Shown here: one piece after another, positions 1 to 8,368 of the stretch
Layout: each line of letters opens with the position of its first letter
Numbering within the stretch: position 1 is the first letter of the stretch
From: Candidatus Onthocola gallistercoris
GTDB lineage: Bacteria; Bacillota; Clostridia; Lachnospirales; Lachnospiraceae
DNA: 64,000 nt
Direction: 5' to 3'
Assembly: GCA_018715345.1 (NCBI GenBank)
Contig: DVLT01000055.1
Location: 1 to 64,000 of the forward strand
Notes under the pieces: model-generated
What the model saw: only the letters and a program-made list of their open reading frames with translations
Told to the model about the DNA's origin: nothing
Databases searched by the model: none
Program-made: the position numbers and the translations under genes

Positions 1-513
1 ACCTATGCTCTGGGCATGACCGACCCTATCAAAGATCCCAACATTCTTATTAACTATCCCATTAACACCCCGGCGGAAGGAAAGATCATGCTCAACCGGC
101 CGCTTTACCACAACCTAATGAAGCACGAAGAATACTTTGCCCGCTATCACGACTATTTCGACGAGCTCCTTTCGGAATACTTTGAAAACGGCCGGTTTGC
201 AGCTGCCCTCCGGCAGACGGAAAAGCTGATTGCCCCTTATGTTCAAAAAGATCCCACCGCCTTTTGCTCCTACGAAGACCACCGGCTGGCGGTGGATACG
301 CTGGAACAGGTTTGTCTGCTGCGGGCCGAGAGTATACGCAGGCAGCTGGACGGTAAAATCCCCGCCACCATCCGTGGTCAGGCGGAAAATCCGGACGCCA
401 AAGTTGACGCTTCGGAAGTTAAATTGACCGACTTGGGAGATTTCAAGGACTTGGAAGAGTCAAAGGATCGGCAGGATGCGGCGTTGAGGGGCATAACAGG
501 AAAAAGCACTTAG
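1..513 (+). CDS. CotH kinase family protein, C-terminal fragment
   Basis: The frame is open from the first base, so the gene starts outside the window; the visible 171 residues are its C-terminus. The stretch with NRPLYHNLM and YFARYHDYFDELLSEYF, followed by a helical region with LIAPYV and a late LRAESIRRQL, resembles the end of CotH-type spore coat kinases, where a conserved arginine-rich helix ends the fold. CotH proteins phosphorylate coat proteins such as CotB and CotG in Bacillus; other CotH-like proteins are extracellular and of unknown role. The last 50 residues are charged and low in complexity. The catalytic residues lie upstream and cannot be checked. A strong terminator follows directly. 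Confidence 0.6.
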   Translation, partial: TYALGMTDPIKDPNILINYPINTPAEGKIMLNRPLYHNLMKHEEYFARYHDYFDELLSEYFENGRFAAALRQTEKLIAPYVQKDPTAFCSYEDHRLAVDTLEQVCLLRAESIRRQLDGKIPATIRGQAENPDAKVDASEVKLTDLGDFKDLEESKDRQDAALRGITGKST

Positions 514-538
514 AACCACGCGATTCTAAGCGCTTTTT
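501..538 (+). terminator. Intrinsic terminator of the CotH-family gene
   Basis: A 15-bp stem (501-515 with 524-538, one mismatch) with an 8-nt loop ends in a run of five T. The left arm begins inside the last codons of the CotH-family gene, so the stop codon lies in the hairpin. Confidence 0.75.
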
Positions 539-605
539 ACAATAAAAGGGATTCGTTTTATTTTTTCACGCGTTTTATAGCATTCTGATAAACAAAATAT
601 ATCCT

Positions 606-2147
606 TGACAAATCTCGTCTCAAGAGGAAATGCTGAGGGACTATGCGGAAAAGCATGGTTTCCGCAATCCCCTGTTTCTGTATGATGACGGCGTTTTCGG
701 GACAAAGACCAACCGTCCAGGCTTCCAGAAAGTGCTTGCCATGATACGGGACGGGCAGGCCGTTACGTTGACTGTGACCGACTTGACCCGCCTGTACCGT
801 AACCAATCGGAAGCCAACAATCTGCTGGAAATCGTCTTTCCTGCGTTGGGCGTGCGTTTTATTGCCATTACCAACAACTACGACAGCGCCACCAATACGG
901 AGAGCGACGAGGATTTAGCCATGTTCTCCAACCTGTTTAACGAGTGGTATCCCCGGCAGACCAGCCGAAAGATCAACGCCGTTATCCAACACAAGGCGGA
1001 AAAAGGGGTACGGATTGCTTCGATTCCGCCTTATGGCTACCAGAAAGACCCGGCGGACAAGTTCAAAATCATTCCCGACCCGGAAGCAGCGGAAAAGGTA
1101 CGGTATATCTTCCGCCTGTGCGCTTCCGGCATGGGGCCGGAACAGATTGCCAAGCGTCTGGAACGGGAAAAAACACTTGTCCCTGCGGAATACGCCTACC
1201 GCAAGTTTAGACGTAACCATTCCAGCCGTAACCCAGATTTTCCCTATCGGTGGTCGAACAGCACGGTTGCTCGTATTCTGGAAAATACAGACTATATCGG
1301 CGTACAGGTGAGCTGCAAGACGCACAAACCTTCCTACAAAAGCGATTTGATAATAGAGGTGCCGGAAGAAGAACGCTACCGGGTGGAAAACGCCCATGAG
1401 CCGATTATTGACCGAGAACTGTGGGACATTGTGCAGCGGGTACGGGCAAACAAGCGGCGTCCTACCAAGCTGGGGAAAATGGATATGCTGGCGGGTATGG
1501 TACAATGCGCCGACTGCGGCAACACCCATTATCTTTGCCGGTGCGGAAGCTGGGACGAAAGCAAATACACCTATGTTTGCGGCAAATACCACCGCCACAA
1601 GGAAGAATGTACGCCCCACACAGTAAAAGCCCTGCACCTGCGGGAAGCTGTTTTACAAGCGATACAGACCGTCGTACAAACGGCAAAAGCCGACCGGGAA
1701 GCCTTCATCGCCCATTTGACAGCCAAGCAATCCGGCCAGTTGAAAAAGGAACTGACAGCTAAGCGGAAAGAACTGGAGCAGGCTAGGAAACGGCTTGCAG
1801 AGGTTGGCAACCTGATAGCCGCCACCTTCGAGAAGTTGGCAACCGGCATACTCACGGACGAACAATTTCAGCAGCTAAACGGGCGGTATCTGGCAGAGCA
1901 GGAAACCTTGAATGAACATATTGCCCGATTAGAAACAGAACTTGCCAAGCAGCAGGACGAACTTAACAACGTGGGGAACTTCCTCGCCATAGTTGACCGG
2001 CATTTAGACATGCCGGAGCTGACGCCGGAAATCCTGCGGGAATTTGTTCACCACATCACGGTGCATGAGCGTGACGGTGCTTACAAGAAAAAGTTTTACA
2101 CACAAAAGATTGACATTTACTTCAATTACATCGGAATGATACAGTAA
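606..2147 (+). pseudogene. Large serine recombinase, 5'-truncated (catalytic N-terminus lost)
   Basis: From about 609 the frame reads like the region just after the catalytic strand of Tn4451/TnpX-type recombinases (ISSQEEMLRDYAEKHGF), then continues through the resolvase domain (LTVTDLTRLYRN, EDLAMFSNLFNEWYPRQTSRKI), a recombinase domain, a zinc ribbon with CADCG and YVCGKYH, a coiled coil and a C-terminal DUF4368-like end (EFVHHITVHERDGAY). A TGA stops the frame at 606, and the expected first 30 or so residues with the nucleophilic serine (usually in a YxRLS motif) are absent in every frame. The first ATG in frame is 630, giving 505 residues without the serine. This is inferred to be the inactive remnant of an integrative element; no partner genes remain. 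Confidence 0.75.
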
Positions 2148-2148
2148 A

Positions 2149-2178
2149 CGGAAGGCATATCCAAAGATATGCCTTCCG
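2149..2178. terminator. Perfect 13-bp hairpin after the recombinase remnant
   Basis: Arms 2149-2161 and 2166-2178 are perfectly complementary with a 4-nt loop and start two bases after the recombinase stop codon. There is no T-run, so it may act as a weak terminator, an mRNA 3' stabiliser or a remnant of the element end. Confidence 0.5.
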
Positions 2179-2245
2179 CCACAAGTCAACTATACATCCT
2201 TATTAAGCCGAGGCCTTGGGGCATCCTTTTTCTTTATTTATATCT

Positions 2246-2662
2246 TTACATTTTTTCTCGGATGGCTTCTGCCGTCATCCGTCGTTCCTCATCACTTGCT
2301 TCTCCCGGTGTCCACAAAATATTCTGTCCATCGCCTTCATATCTCGGGATCAGGTGGAGATGGAAATGGCGCACTGTCTGTCCAGCAATCTCACCGTTAT
2401 TCTGTACAATGTTCAGTCCGTCACAATTCAGTGCTTTTTTCATCGCCTTTGCAATACGAACAGCCAGCTTAAACAGCTTGCCCGCTGTTTTTTCATCCAT
2501 CTCAAAGATATCTGCCATATGCTCTTTTGGAATGATCAGAGCATGTCCTTTTGTTGCCGGCGATAAATCCATGATCACGATAAAAAATTCATCTTCATAA
2601 ATCGTCGTAGATGGAATATCTCCCGCGGCTATTCTGCAAAAAATGCAATTTTCATCTTTCAT
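2246..2662 (-). CDS. HIT family nucleotide hydrolase (HinT-like)
   Basis: Encodes 138 residues, the normal HinT size. The N-terminus CIFCRIAAGDIPS and the histidine triad HFHLHLIPRY near residue 100 are diagnostic; the triad histidine attacks the alpha phosphate of nucleoside phosphoramidates and similar nucleotides. It should be a cytosolic homodimer. The start chosen is the ATG at 2662, because an AGGAGG-type site lies 7-12 bases upstream; a longer frame back to 2689 lacks such a site. It is monocistronic here, and convergent with the recombinase remnant. Confidence 0.93.
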   Translation of the reverse strand: MKDENCIFCRIAAGDIPSTTIYEDEFFIVIMDLSPATKGHALIIPKEHMADIFEMDEKTAGKLFKLAVRIAKAMKKALNCDGLNIVQNNGEIAGQTVRHFHLHLIPRYEGDGQNILWTPGEASDEERRMTAEAIREKM

Positions 2663-2980
2663 ATTTAAAACCTCCTTGCCACATCGCATTGGTTATTACA
2701 AGTATAGCTATGTTTTTTCTGTTATGCAAGAAGATTTCCAGCAGGCCGCCTGTGCATAATCTTTATCCAGCTGCGTATATTTTTATAAGAGTCCGCCGGA
2801 GACGTCACAACGATCATTATTGACTGACAATTTCCCCGAATATTTTTTTGTTATAGGCGAAATTATTGCAATTATATTCAATTTATGTCCCTTTTTGTCA
2901 GATTATGTCAACGAAAAATGTTTGAATATACACAAATTTCATGATAGATTTATTAAAAAAGCAGAGAAAGGAACTTGTCT
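2663..2980. other. Intergenic region between the HIT gene and the kinase gene
   Basis: About 320 AT-rich bases between divergent genes. I see the ribosome binding site of the HIT gene at its left edge and an AGAAAGGA-type site for the kinase gene at its right edge. Several TTGACT/TTGTTA and TATA-like hexamers occur near 2819-2880, but none pairs with convincing spacing. No RNA gene or repeat was recognised. Confidence 0.5.
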
Positions 2981-3655
2981 ATGACTTCCGTACTTCATGA
3001 AACGACACGTTTCAAAAGCCAACTGACCTTATCAACCATATCCCACGAGCTGCGTAATCCGCTGACTCTGATCCACAGCACACTTCAGCTCCTGGGCAGC
3101 CATCATCCCGATATAAAAATGGATCCCTTATGGCGTCAGCTGAATCAGGATGTGGAATATATGACCGAATTACTTTCCGAGCTTTCCGCATTAAATCAAA
3201 GCCAACAGCTCCAGAAATCTGAAATTCCGATTCGACAATTTTTGACAGATATCGTCACATCCTATCTTCCCCTCTTTCACACTCAGAAAAAATCCCTTTC
3301 ATTGAATATACAGACTCCCGTACAAACCTTTTCCGGCGATACTTTAAAACTCAAAGAAGTATTCATCAATCTTCTGAAAAATGCGCTGGAAGCCACTGAA
3401 GAAGGAGATGCCATCATCATTGAAGCAAAGTCCAAATGGAACCGGATCATCTTTACCGTCAGCGATTCCGGGCAAGGTATTGATGAAGAAAAGCGTTCAA
3501 CCATTTTTGATCCCTTTGTCACATATAAAACAGGCGGCACCGGCCTGGGGCTTACGATCGTCCGAAATATCATCAAAGCTCACGGCGGTTCGATCCGAGT
3601 ATATTCAAAGCCGGGAATCGGCACAAAATTCATCATGATCCTTCCCGTCCCCTAA
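2981..3655 (+). CDS. Soluble sensor-less histidine kinase
   Basis: Encodes 224 residues consisting almost only of the catalytic core: the H box TISHELRNPLT puts the phosphorylated histidine at about residue 22, followed by the N box FINLLKNALEAT, the G1 box SDSGQGID, an F box DPFVTYK and the G2 box TGLGLTIV. There is no membrane segment and no PAS or other input domain, and no response regulator gene is adjacent. Such orphan soluble kinases in clostridia often act on Spo0A, but that is only a possibility here. A TTG two codons upstream (2975) is an alternative start; the AGAAAGGA sequence 8 bases before the ATG favours 2981. The 3' end overlaps the convergent FHA gene by 23 bases. Confidence 0.85.
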   Translation: MTSVLHETTRFKSQLTLSTISHELRNPLTLIHSTLQLLGSHHPDIKMDPLWRQLNQDVEYMTELLSELSALNQSQQLQKSEIPIRQFLTDIVTSYLPLFHTQKKSLSLNIQTPVQTFSGDTLKLKEVFINLLKNALEATEEGDAIIIEAKSKWNRIIFTVSDSGQGIDEEKRSTIFDPFVTYKTGGTGLGLTIVRNIIKAHGGSIRVYSKPGIGTKFIMILPVP

Positions 3656-4871
3656 AGGGCTGCCCTTTTGTGCTTTCTGCTTTAGATCGGCAGATGAAAT
3701 CCACATCTGCAAAACGTATCCTGTCGTCCGGATTTACTGCATATTCCCGTCCGGGGATCAGTTTTTCTCCGTTGAGATAAGTGCCATTGGAGGAATCCAT
3801 GTCCGCCACCGTCATTCCCCATCCAAGTCTGTCAAAACGGGCATGAATGTGACTCACTCTCGGCTTATCCAGTACATAGTCCACCTCCGATGGCACTTTT
3901 CCTATAACAAAAGGCCAATACGAAATATGTATCTCCGGGCAGCAATCCTTTCGGATCGGTATCAGTTCCCAAGGCTCTCCCTCTGGGGGCACGTCCGTAT
4001 CTTCCAGATCCATTTTATAAAAGTCGTCTTTTTTTCTGTCTCGTATTTTCTTAATTGCTTTTGCATTTTTTTCTCTTTGCTTTCTCCCGACCAAAATAAT
4101 GATTGTGCCAAGCACTTCAACCATACCTGTTATCATACCGGCATGCCACGGAACGATCCTCAATTTCAGGATCAGACACGCCAATCCCACGATCACAGGA
4201 AGACACATATATAAAATAATCTTTGGCGCATATCCTCTCCATTCTTTGTCCAACTGATTTTCCACTCTCATATCCTCCTGTCCGGCGCCCTTTTCCATAT
4301 CTGCTTCCGTTTCTTGGTCCAGATCCCCCTCATCCAACATTTCCCTAAAAACCTCTAATACGCAATGGGGCTCATGTACTTTTTTATAGAACTGATAGAC
4401 AAGAAATACCGCCTCTTTCTCCTCATAGGCCACCTCATTCAGCCACTTTTCTGAGAAAAGCCTCATTTGTTCCCAAAAAGGGACTTTATACCCCGGCAGA
4501 TAAACAAAACTGGCATAATAATCCTGTTCGTTCAAAAAAATATAGGTATCTTCCAATACCAGATTGTCCGGATCCAGCAGATATTCATCTACTGATTCCA
4601 TTACGCGGATGACTGAGCGTAAGATCCGCCGTATCATATCCGCATCCAATGGCTGTTCCTTGATCCAGTACTCCAGAGCCGTATACTTATTCAAGCGATA
4701 GACATATTTGGTCTCCATATCCGCCTCTGTGCTATAGAATGCCGTCAGACCCGGTACTTGTATTTTTTGCAGCAATTTCAATTCATAGGCCTCTCCCGGA
4801 TGTTGACTGTCGGTCCAAATATCCAGATATGTACAGCACATATCCTTCCTGTATTCAACTTTATTCTCCAC
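3633..4871 (-). CDS. DUF6382/FHA domain protein of the Tad pilus locus
   Basis: Encodes 412 residues. The N-terminal 170 or so residues resemble DUF6382. An acidic linker and two adjacent hydrophobic segments (about 210-260) follow, then a C-terminal FHA domain with the phosphothreonine-binding pattern SHIHARFDRLG and DMDSSNGTYLNG. FHA domains bind phosphothreonine on partners of Ser/Thr kinases, so this is probably a membrane-anchored regulator of pilus assembly. The start is a GTG at 4871 inside the end of the upstream TadE-like gene (11-base overlap), indicating translational coupling. It is the last gene of the leftward pilus operon. Confidence 0.8.
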   Translation of the reverse strand: MENKVEYRKDMCCTYLDIWTDSQHPGEAYELKLLQKIQVPGLTAFYSTEADMETKYVYRLNKYTALEYWIKEQPLDADMIRRILRSVIRVMESVDEYLLDPDNLVLEDTYIFLNEQDYYASFVYLPGYKVPFWEQMRLFSEKWLNEVAYEEKEAVFLVYQFYKKVHEPHCVLEVFREMLDEGDLDQETEADMEKGAGQEDMRVENQLDKEWRGYAPKIILYMCLPVIVGLACLILKLRIVPWHAGMITGMVEVLGTIIILVGRKQREKNAKAIKKIRDRKKDDFYKMDLEDTDVPPEGEPWELIPIRKDCCPEIHISYWPFVIGKVPSEVDYVLDKPRVSHIHARFDRLGWGMTVADMDSSNGTYLNGEKLIPGREYAVNPDDRIRFADVDFICRSKAESTKGQPFRGREGS

Positions 4872-5331
4872 CTGTTTCTTCCTCTCCTTCCGGGCGTCTT
4901 GATAACGACTGACTATTTATAACAGGGGCTTCCGAAATAATCTTAAACTGTACCGGTATCCCGGCCAGCCGGCAGGATCCTATGGCTGAAACTTCCACTT
5001 TGTCTGCCCACTTTGACTCATTTATCTGGAATGTATCCACAGATACGCACAGCAGACTGCGTTCCATTCTTTGATAGGCCCATTCGTATACTAATGTCAT
5101 GGGTACATCACGTTCTTCAAGCAAAGCGGTAATATCTGTCTCTCCTGAATCTGTTAGAAAGTATCTGCCAAGGCTGAGACTGGCATGAACAGCCGCCTCA
5201 TCTGCAACTGCACAAATGACCACATAATCATGTATATAAAAAGCAAGCAGGATCATTGTCCCTATCAACAGGCAAAACCAAGAAATAATGAACGATGCTT
5301 CCACCGTAAAACTTCCTCTGTATTGTTTCAT
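4861..5331 (-). CDS. TadE-like minor pseudopilin
   Basis: Encodes 156 residues. It opens with MKQYRGSFTVEASFI, the SxTVEA(S/A) signature of TadE-type pseudopilins, followed by one hydrophobic helix. These proteins are processed by a prepilin peptidase and sit in the pilus base or tip. A longer frame extends to 5667 but lies inside the peptidase gene; the ATG at 5331 overlaps the upstream stop by four bases (ATGA), the usual coupling in this operon. Confidence 0.8.
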   Translation of the reverse strand: MKQYRGSFTVEASFIISWFCLLIGTMILLAFYIHDYVVICAVADEAAVHASLSLGRYFLTDSGETDITALLEERDVPMTLVYEWAYQRMERSLLCVSVDTFQINESKWADKVEVSAIGSCRLAGIPVQFKIISEAPVINSQSLSRRPEGEEETGGE

Positions 5332-5747
5332 AGCAGCCACGCGCCTGCATAACCCAAGGCCAAGAAGGGCAGATAAGCCACCGTGGATTTCCTGTGTAGC
5401 TTTCCTCTGTACATACCCACACCTATATATACTGCCAAAATCACAAAACTCACTGCAACAGCCTTGACACAGAACCATGCGCCTTCTAAAAACCCCAAAC
5501 TTCCTATGATCACACTGTCCCCCTCTCCGATTCCTCCCGATGTCAATTTCCCCCATATGGCCGAAACCAGCCCCAGCGCCGCACCTGCCCACCAAGTCAC
5601 GTACAGTGTCTGCCCCTGGACCAGATGACAGATCAGACCCAGACATACCGCTCCTTCTGCCGGCCAAAGCGGTATCGTTTTATATTTTATATCCCAGAAA
5701 ACCGGGTAAATGATCAATATAAGGCTCAAAATATGTCTCGCTATCAT
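5328..5747 (-). CDS. Type IV prepilin peptidase, A24 family (CpaA/TadV-like), second copy
   Basis: Encodes 139 residues with about five hydrophobic helices, the short form typical of Tad loci. Both aspartates of the A24 aspartyl peptidases are present: WDIKYKTIP after the first helix and the GEGD of GGIGEGDSVI. It cleaves the leader of Flp and TadE-type prepilins at the inner face of the membrane. A GGGGG site precedes the ATG. This is the second peptidase of the locus; the other lies at 12741-13334. Confidence 0.85.
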   Translation of the reverse strand: MIARHILSLILIIYPVFWDIKYKTIPLWPAEGAVCLGLICHLVQGQTLYVTWWAGAALGLVSAIWGKLTSGGIGEGDSVIIGSLGFLEGAWFCVKAVAVSFVILAVYIGVGMYRGKLHRKSTVAYLPFLALGYAGAWLL

Positions 5748-5757
5748 TTTTCCCCCT

Positions 5758-6525
5758 TTACTTCCCGCAGCGGGAACAGGCGAACAGGCCCTTGGCTTCT
5801 GCTTCAGATCTTTCCATCATCTCTACTGTCCGTTTCAACCCGCTGCATGACAGACTCTTGTGATAACAGCCTCCGCTTTCAGTCACGTAATATGTAAGTC
5901 CCCCCATATCTCCACACCTTTCACAGGCCGGATAAGTCCGAGCCTTTTTTTCTGACACCCTCTGTATATTTAGTTTTATATGGGAACACGATCTGTCTGT
6001 ATGATAGACAACACCGTTTTCTGCAACATAAACGGTCCCGCCGCAGTCATCCGCGGCCATACCTCCGCCTTCACTGCCGTCATATCCTTTCCAGGCCCGT
6101 ATATCTGTCCATTGTTCCACAGGGACCGCCGTCAGCCCAAACACGGGATAAATAGGCTGAAGCTGATATGCCGCTTGCAAATGCAGCCATGCATCTCCCT
6201 CCAGTACTTCCGAACCGATAAAATGAATACCTCCCATATCTTCGCTAATGGCTGTGGATGGCACCCGGATATCTTCTACAGCTTCATACAATTTCAGCAT
6301 CCATGTGCTCTTTACCAGTGTTTCGTTATCACTGGCAAGAACCGCCAGCTCTCTCCCAGCTTGTGTCATCCGGCTCTGTACCTGGAGCTTGAATGCTGTC
6401 ATCCCCACCAGAGATATGAGGAGCATCCAGGCATAAAGAACCAACGGAATAACAAAGGCAGCTTCAACTGTCAGAGAAGCTTTTTTATGGTGGAATGCCT
6501 TTTTTCTGCTGGTTTTTCCATCCAT
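5758..6525 (-). CDS. TadE-like pseudopilin with duplicated Cys/His C-terminal motif
   Basis: With the start at 6525 it encodes 255 residues: a basic N-terminus, the SLTVEAAFVIPLVL pseudopilin signature and helix, a soluble middle, and two tandem C-terminal units of about 36 residues. Each unit begins YH..xSCSxxK (VYHTDRSCSHIK and CYHKSLSCSGLK) and ends with a CxxCG pair (ACERCGD, ACSRCGK). These look like metal- or disulfide-bearing modules. The frame stays open upstream to a GTG at 6648 next to an AAGGAGG, but the extra 41 residues are low-complexity and another small frame uses that ribosome binding site better, so the start remains uncertain. Confidence 0.7.
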   Translation of the reverse strand: MDGKTSRKKAFHHKKASLTVEAAFVIPLVLYAWMLLISLVGMTAFKLQVQSRMTQAGRELAVLASDNETLVKSTWMLKLYEAVEDIRVPSTAISEDMGGIHFIGSEVLEGDAWLHLQAAYQLQPIYPVFGLTAVPVEQWTDIRAWKGYDGSEGGGMAADDCGGTVYVAENGVVYHTDRSCSHIKLNIQRVSEKKARTYPACERCGDMGGLTYYVTESGGCYHKSLSCSGLKRTVEMMERSEAEAKGLFACSRCGK

Positions 6526-6650
6526 TGATATACTTTTTCTTTTATTGTTAAGGTATCGCCTGTATTGATTTTTTTTCGGAGTTTTTTTATTTTGAAAATC
6601 AGAATAATAAAATAATTGAATTGTATGATCGAAAAAAGGCATTCCCACAT
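6471..6650 (-). CDS. Possible 59-residue membrane peptide in the pilus operon
   Basis: An ATG at 6650 lies directly after AAGGAGGTGAT and opens a 59-residue frame beginning MWECLFSIIQFNYFIILIF, one hydrophobic helix followed by a basic tail. It overlaps the start of the TadE-like gene in another frame. It could be a real small pilus or leader peptide that couples translation to the next gene, or the site may serve the alternative GTG start at 6648. Not recognised as any family. Confidence 0.3.
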   Translation of the reverse strand: MWECLFSIIQFNYFIILIFKIKKLRKKINTGDTLTIKEKVYQWMEKPAEKRHSTIKKLL

Positions 6651-6671
6651 ATCACCTCCTTCCCTTCAGAT

Positions 6672-8156
6672 TCAGTAAGTCATGGAAACAGCTGTGTTTT
6701 GCCTGAAAATACCGCCCACACTATAGTCGAAAGAACCACGAATGCCATATATGCAGTTGGACATACAAAATGATCCGTTCCCCTCTGTAAGACGTATATT
6801 CTTTTCCATCAGATGTGTCATCCTCCGCATCAGTGTTTCATTGGACATCAGCATCAGAAAAAGTGTCAGATAACCAGTATAATCCATACCACCCTCACCT
6901 CTGTTTTCCGTTTGGTCCAACGTATCGGCTGAAAGTCCCAACATGGACTCCCAACTGATCTTCCAATCCCCCTCCTTCTTTAGCAAACTGACCTTCTCTC
7001 CTTCAAGCAGGGTTCGGCAATCCGCTAGGCTTTCTGTATACGCCCATGCCAATTTCAAAAGTATGCAAATGACTTCCTGAAATTCCGGAAGCAGCAAAAA
7101 TCCGGCAATAAGAGTCGCCGTTTCGCGTACTTTAGCGTCCTCCTTCGGATGCGTCAGCAAATAAGCCATATTCAAAAACATTCTCAGCCAAATGAGCTTT
7201 TTTACTGCCGCTTCCAGGTTCTCCCTGTCAGATCCGGATCCATTCAGTAAATATTCCATCTCATAGCTCAGCGCCCGCTCATGACTTACGCCCTCCCATG
7301 TCATACTTCCATTTGAAAAAACTTCCGGTATATAACTATATAGAGCAGCAAACTGTTCACCCTTTTGAATGACAGCAGATAAATCCATATTCTCCGATAA
7401 GCTTTCAAACAATGCCTGTACCTCGTCCACATCTTTAAAATCCGTCGAAGCTTCCCAGGCACCTTCTTTTTCCACCGGATAGGAAACATCTGAAAAATCC
7501 GCGCTTTTTTCGGATAACACATAACCGTCAGGTAAAGCTGCCGCCAGCACGCCACCCTTTAACAGATCCGCAAGGCCATCTCTGGGATCGATCGGCTCCT
7601 GTCCTTTTTGTGTTTCTTCCGACTCCTCTTTTTCTTCCCTCTGGCTATACACCAACTCCGCTTTTTCCTCTTCTTCGCGGATATCTCCGGAAATAGAATG
7701 ATGCGCATAATTCCACAGATTCAGCACACCGTCAAAGCTTTCTTCTTTAATCTTATCTTTCCATCCAAGAAGAATCTCTCTGCGCATATAAGCCCACTCC
7801 TGGTCATCCAGCATCATGATATCCGGCGTATCTGCTTGAAGTTCCAAACTGCCGCCGTACAAGGCGCTGCCTTCCATATAGTGCACAAAAGAGTCTTCCG
7901 CCCATACACGCAGGGTTTCCAGATGGAGCCGACTGCTTCCCAAGCCGCCATCAAGGGCCATGATCCCATAATATTTTTTTAATACGGGGTGATAATGGGT
8001 CATCAGATTTTCCACACTGATCATTGCCGCCTGTTTGGCGCATGTCATATAGGAATAGACGACTGCTGATTTCAGACATGTTAAGATAAGACCTGTGACA
8101 AGCATAAAGACTAAAGCTGCAAAAACGGTGATCTGCCCTTTGACTTTTGGTGTCAT
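6672..8156 (-). CDS. DUF5702 domain protein of the Tad pilus locus
   Basis: Encodes 494 residues. The N-terminus GQITVFAALVFMLVTGLILT is the usual DUF5702 start: a pseudopilin-like helix followed by a large soluble region of mixed helices with an acidic Glu-rich segment near residues 165-190. Members are found almost only in clostridial Tad pilus operons; their role is unknown but a minor pilin or assembly platform role is likely. The ATG overlaps the Flp stop by four bases (ATGA), so the two genes are translationally coupled. Confidence 0.75.
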   Translation of the reverse strand: MTPKVKGQITVFAALVFMLVTGLILTCLKSAVVYSYMTCAKQAAMISVENLMTHYHPVLKKYYGIMALDGGLGSSRLHLETLRVWAEDSFVHYMEGSALYGGSLELQADTPDIMMLDDQEWAYMRREILLGWKDKIKEESFDGVLNLWNYAHHSISGDIREEEEKAELVYSQREEKEESEETQKGQEPIDPRDGLADLLKGGVLAAALPDGYVLSEKSADFSDVSYPVEKEGAWEASTDFKDVDEVQALFESLSENMDLSAVIQKGEQFAALYSYIPEVFSNGSMTWEGVSHERALSYEMEYLLNGSGSDRENLEAAVKKLIWLRMFLNMAYLLTHPKEDAKVRETATLIAGFLLLPEFQEVICILLKLAWAYTESLADCRTLLEGEKVSLLKKEGDWKISWESMLGLSADTLDQTENRGEGGMDYTGYLTLFLMLMSNETLMRRMTHLMEKNIRLTEGNGSFCMSNCIYGIRGSFDYSVGGIFRQNTAVSMTY

Positions 8157-8320
8157 ATGGAAGAGCTCTGACTTGTGATTTTATCAAAGATACTGTTGAC
8201 AAGAGATGTCAGCTGAGATTTAAAAATAATGACCAGACCAATGAGGACCACCAAGATCAGGATGATCTCCACCACGCCTACAGCGTCATCATCTGTTATA
8301 AATTGTTTGATCATTTCCAT
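8153..8320 (-). CDS. flp: Flp1-like major pilin
   Basis: A 55-residue frame. It reads MEMIKQFITDDDAVGVVEII and continues into a long hydrophobic helix and a short polar tail ending at TGA 8153. The Gly-x-x-Glu arrangement before the helix (GVVEII) matches Flp1-like pilins, which are cleaved after the glycine by the prepilin peptidase and polymerise into the pilus. A GGAGGAA site sits correctly before the ATG at 8320. Its position between tadC and DUF5702 fits the family gene order. Confidence 0.8.
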   Translation of the reverse strand: MEMIKQFITDDDAVGVVEIILILVVLIGLVIIFKSQLTSLVNSIFDKITSQSSSI

Positions 8321-8368
8321 AAACTTCCTCCTTGCAACGCTATATCTGCTCCAGATATGCCTTATAGA

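Noticed and set aside
915..1637. Long minus-strand frame inside the recombinase
   Set aside because: It is the shadow of the coding strand: the recombinase frame has all the recognisable motifs, and this one has no ribosome binding site or family similarity.
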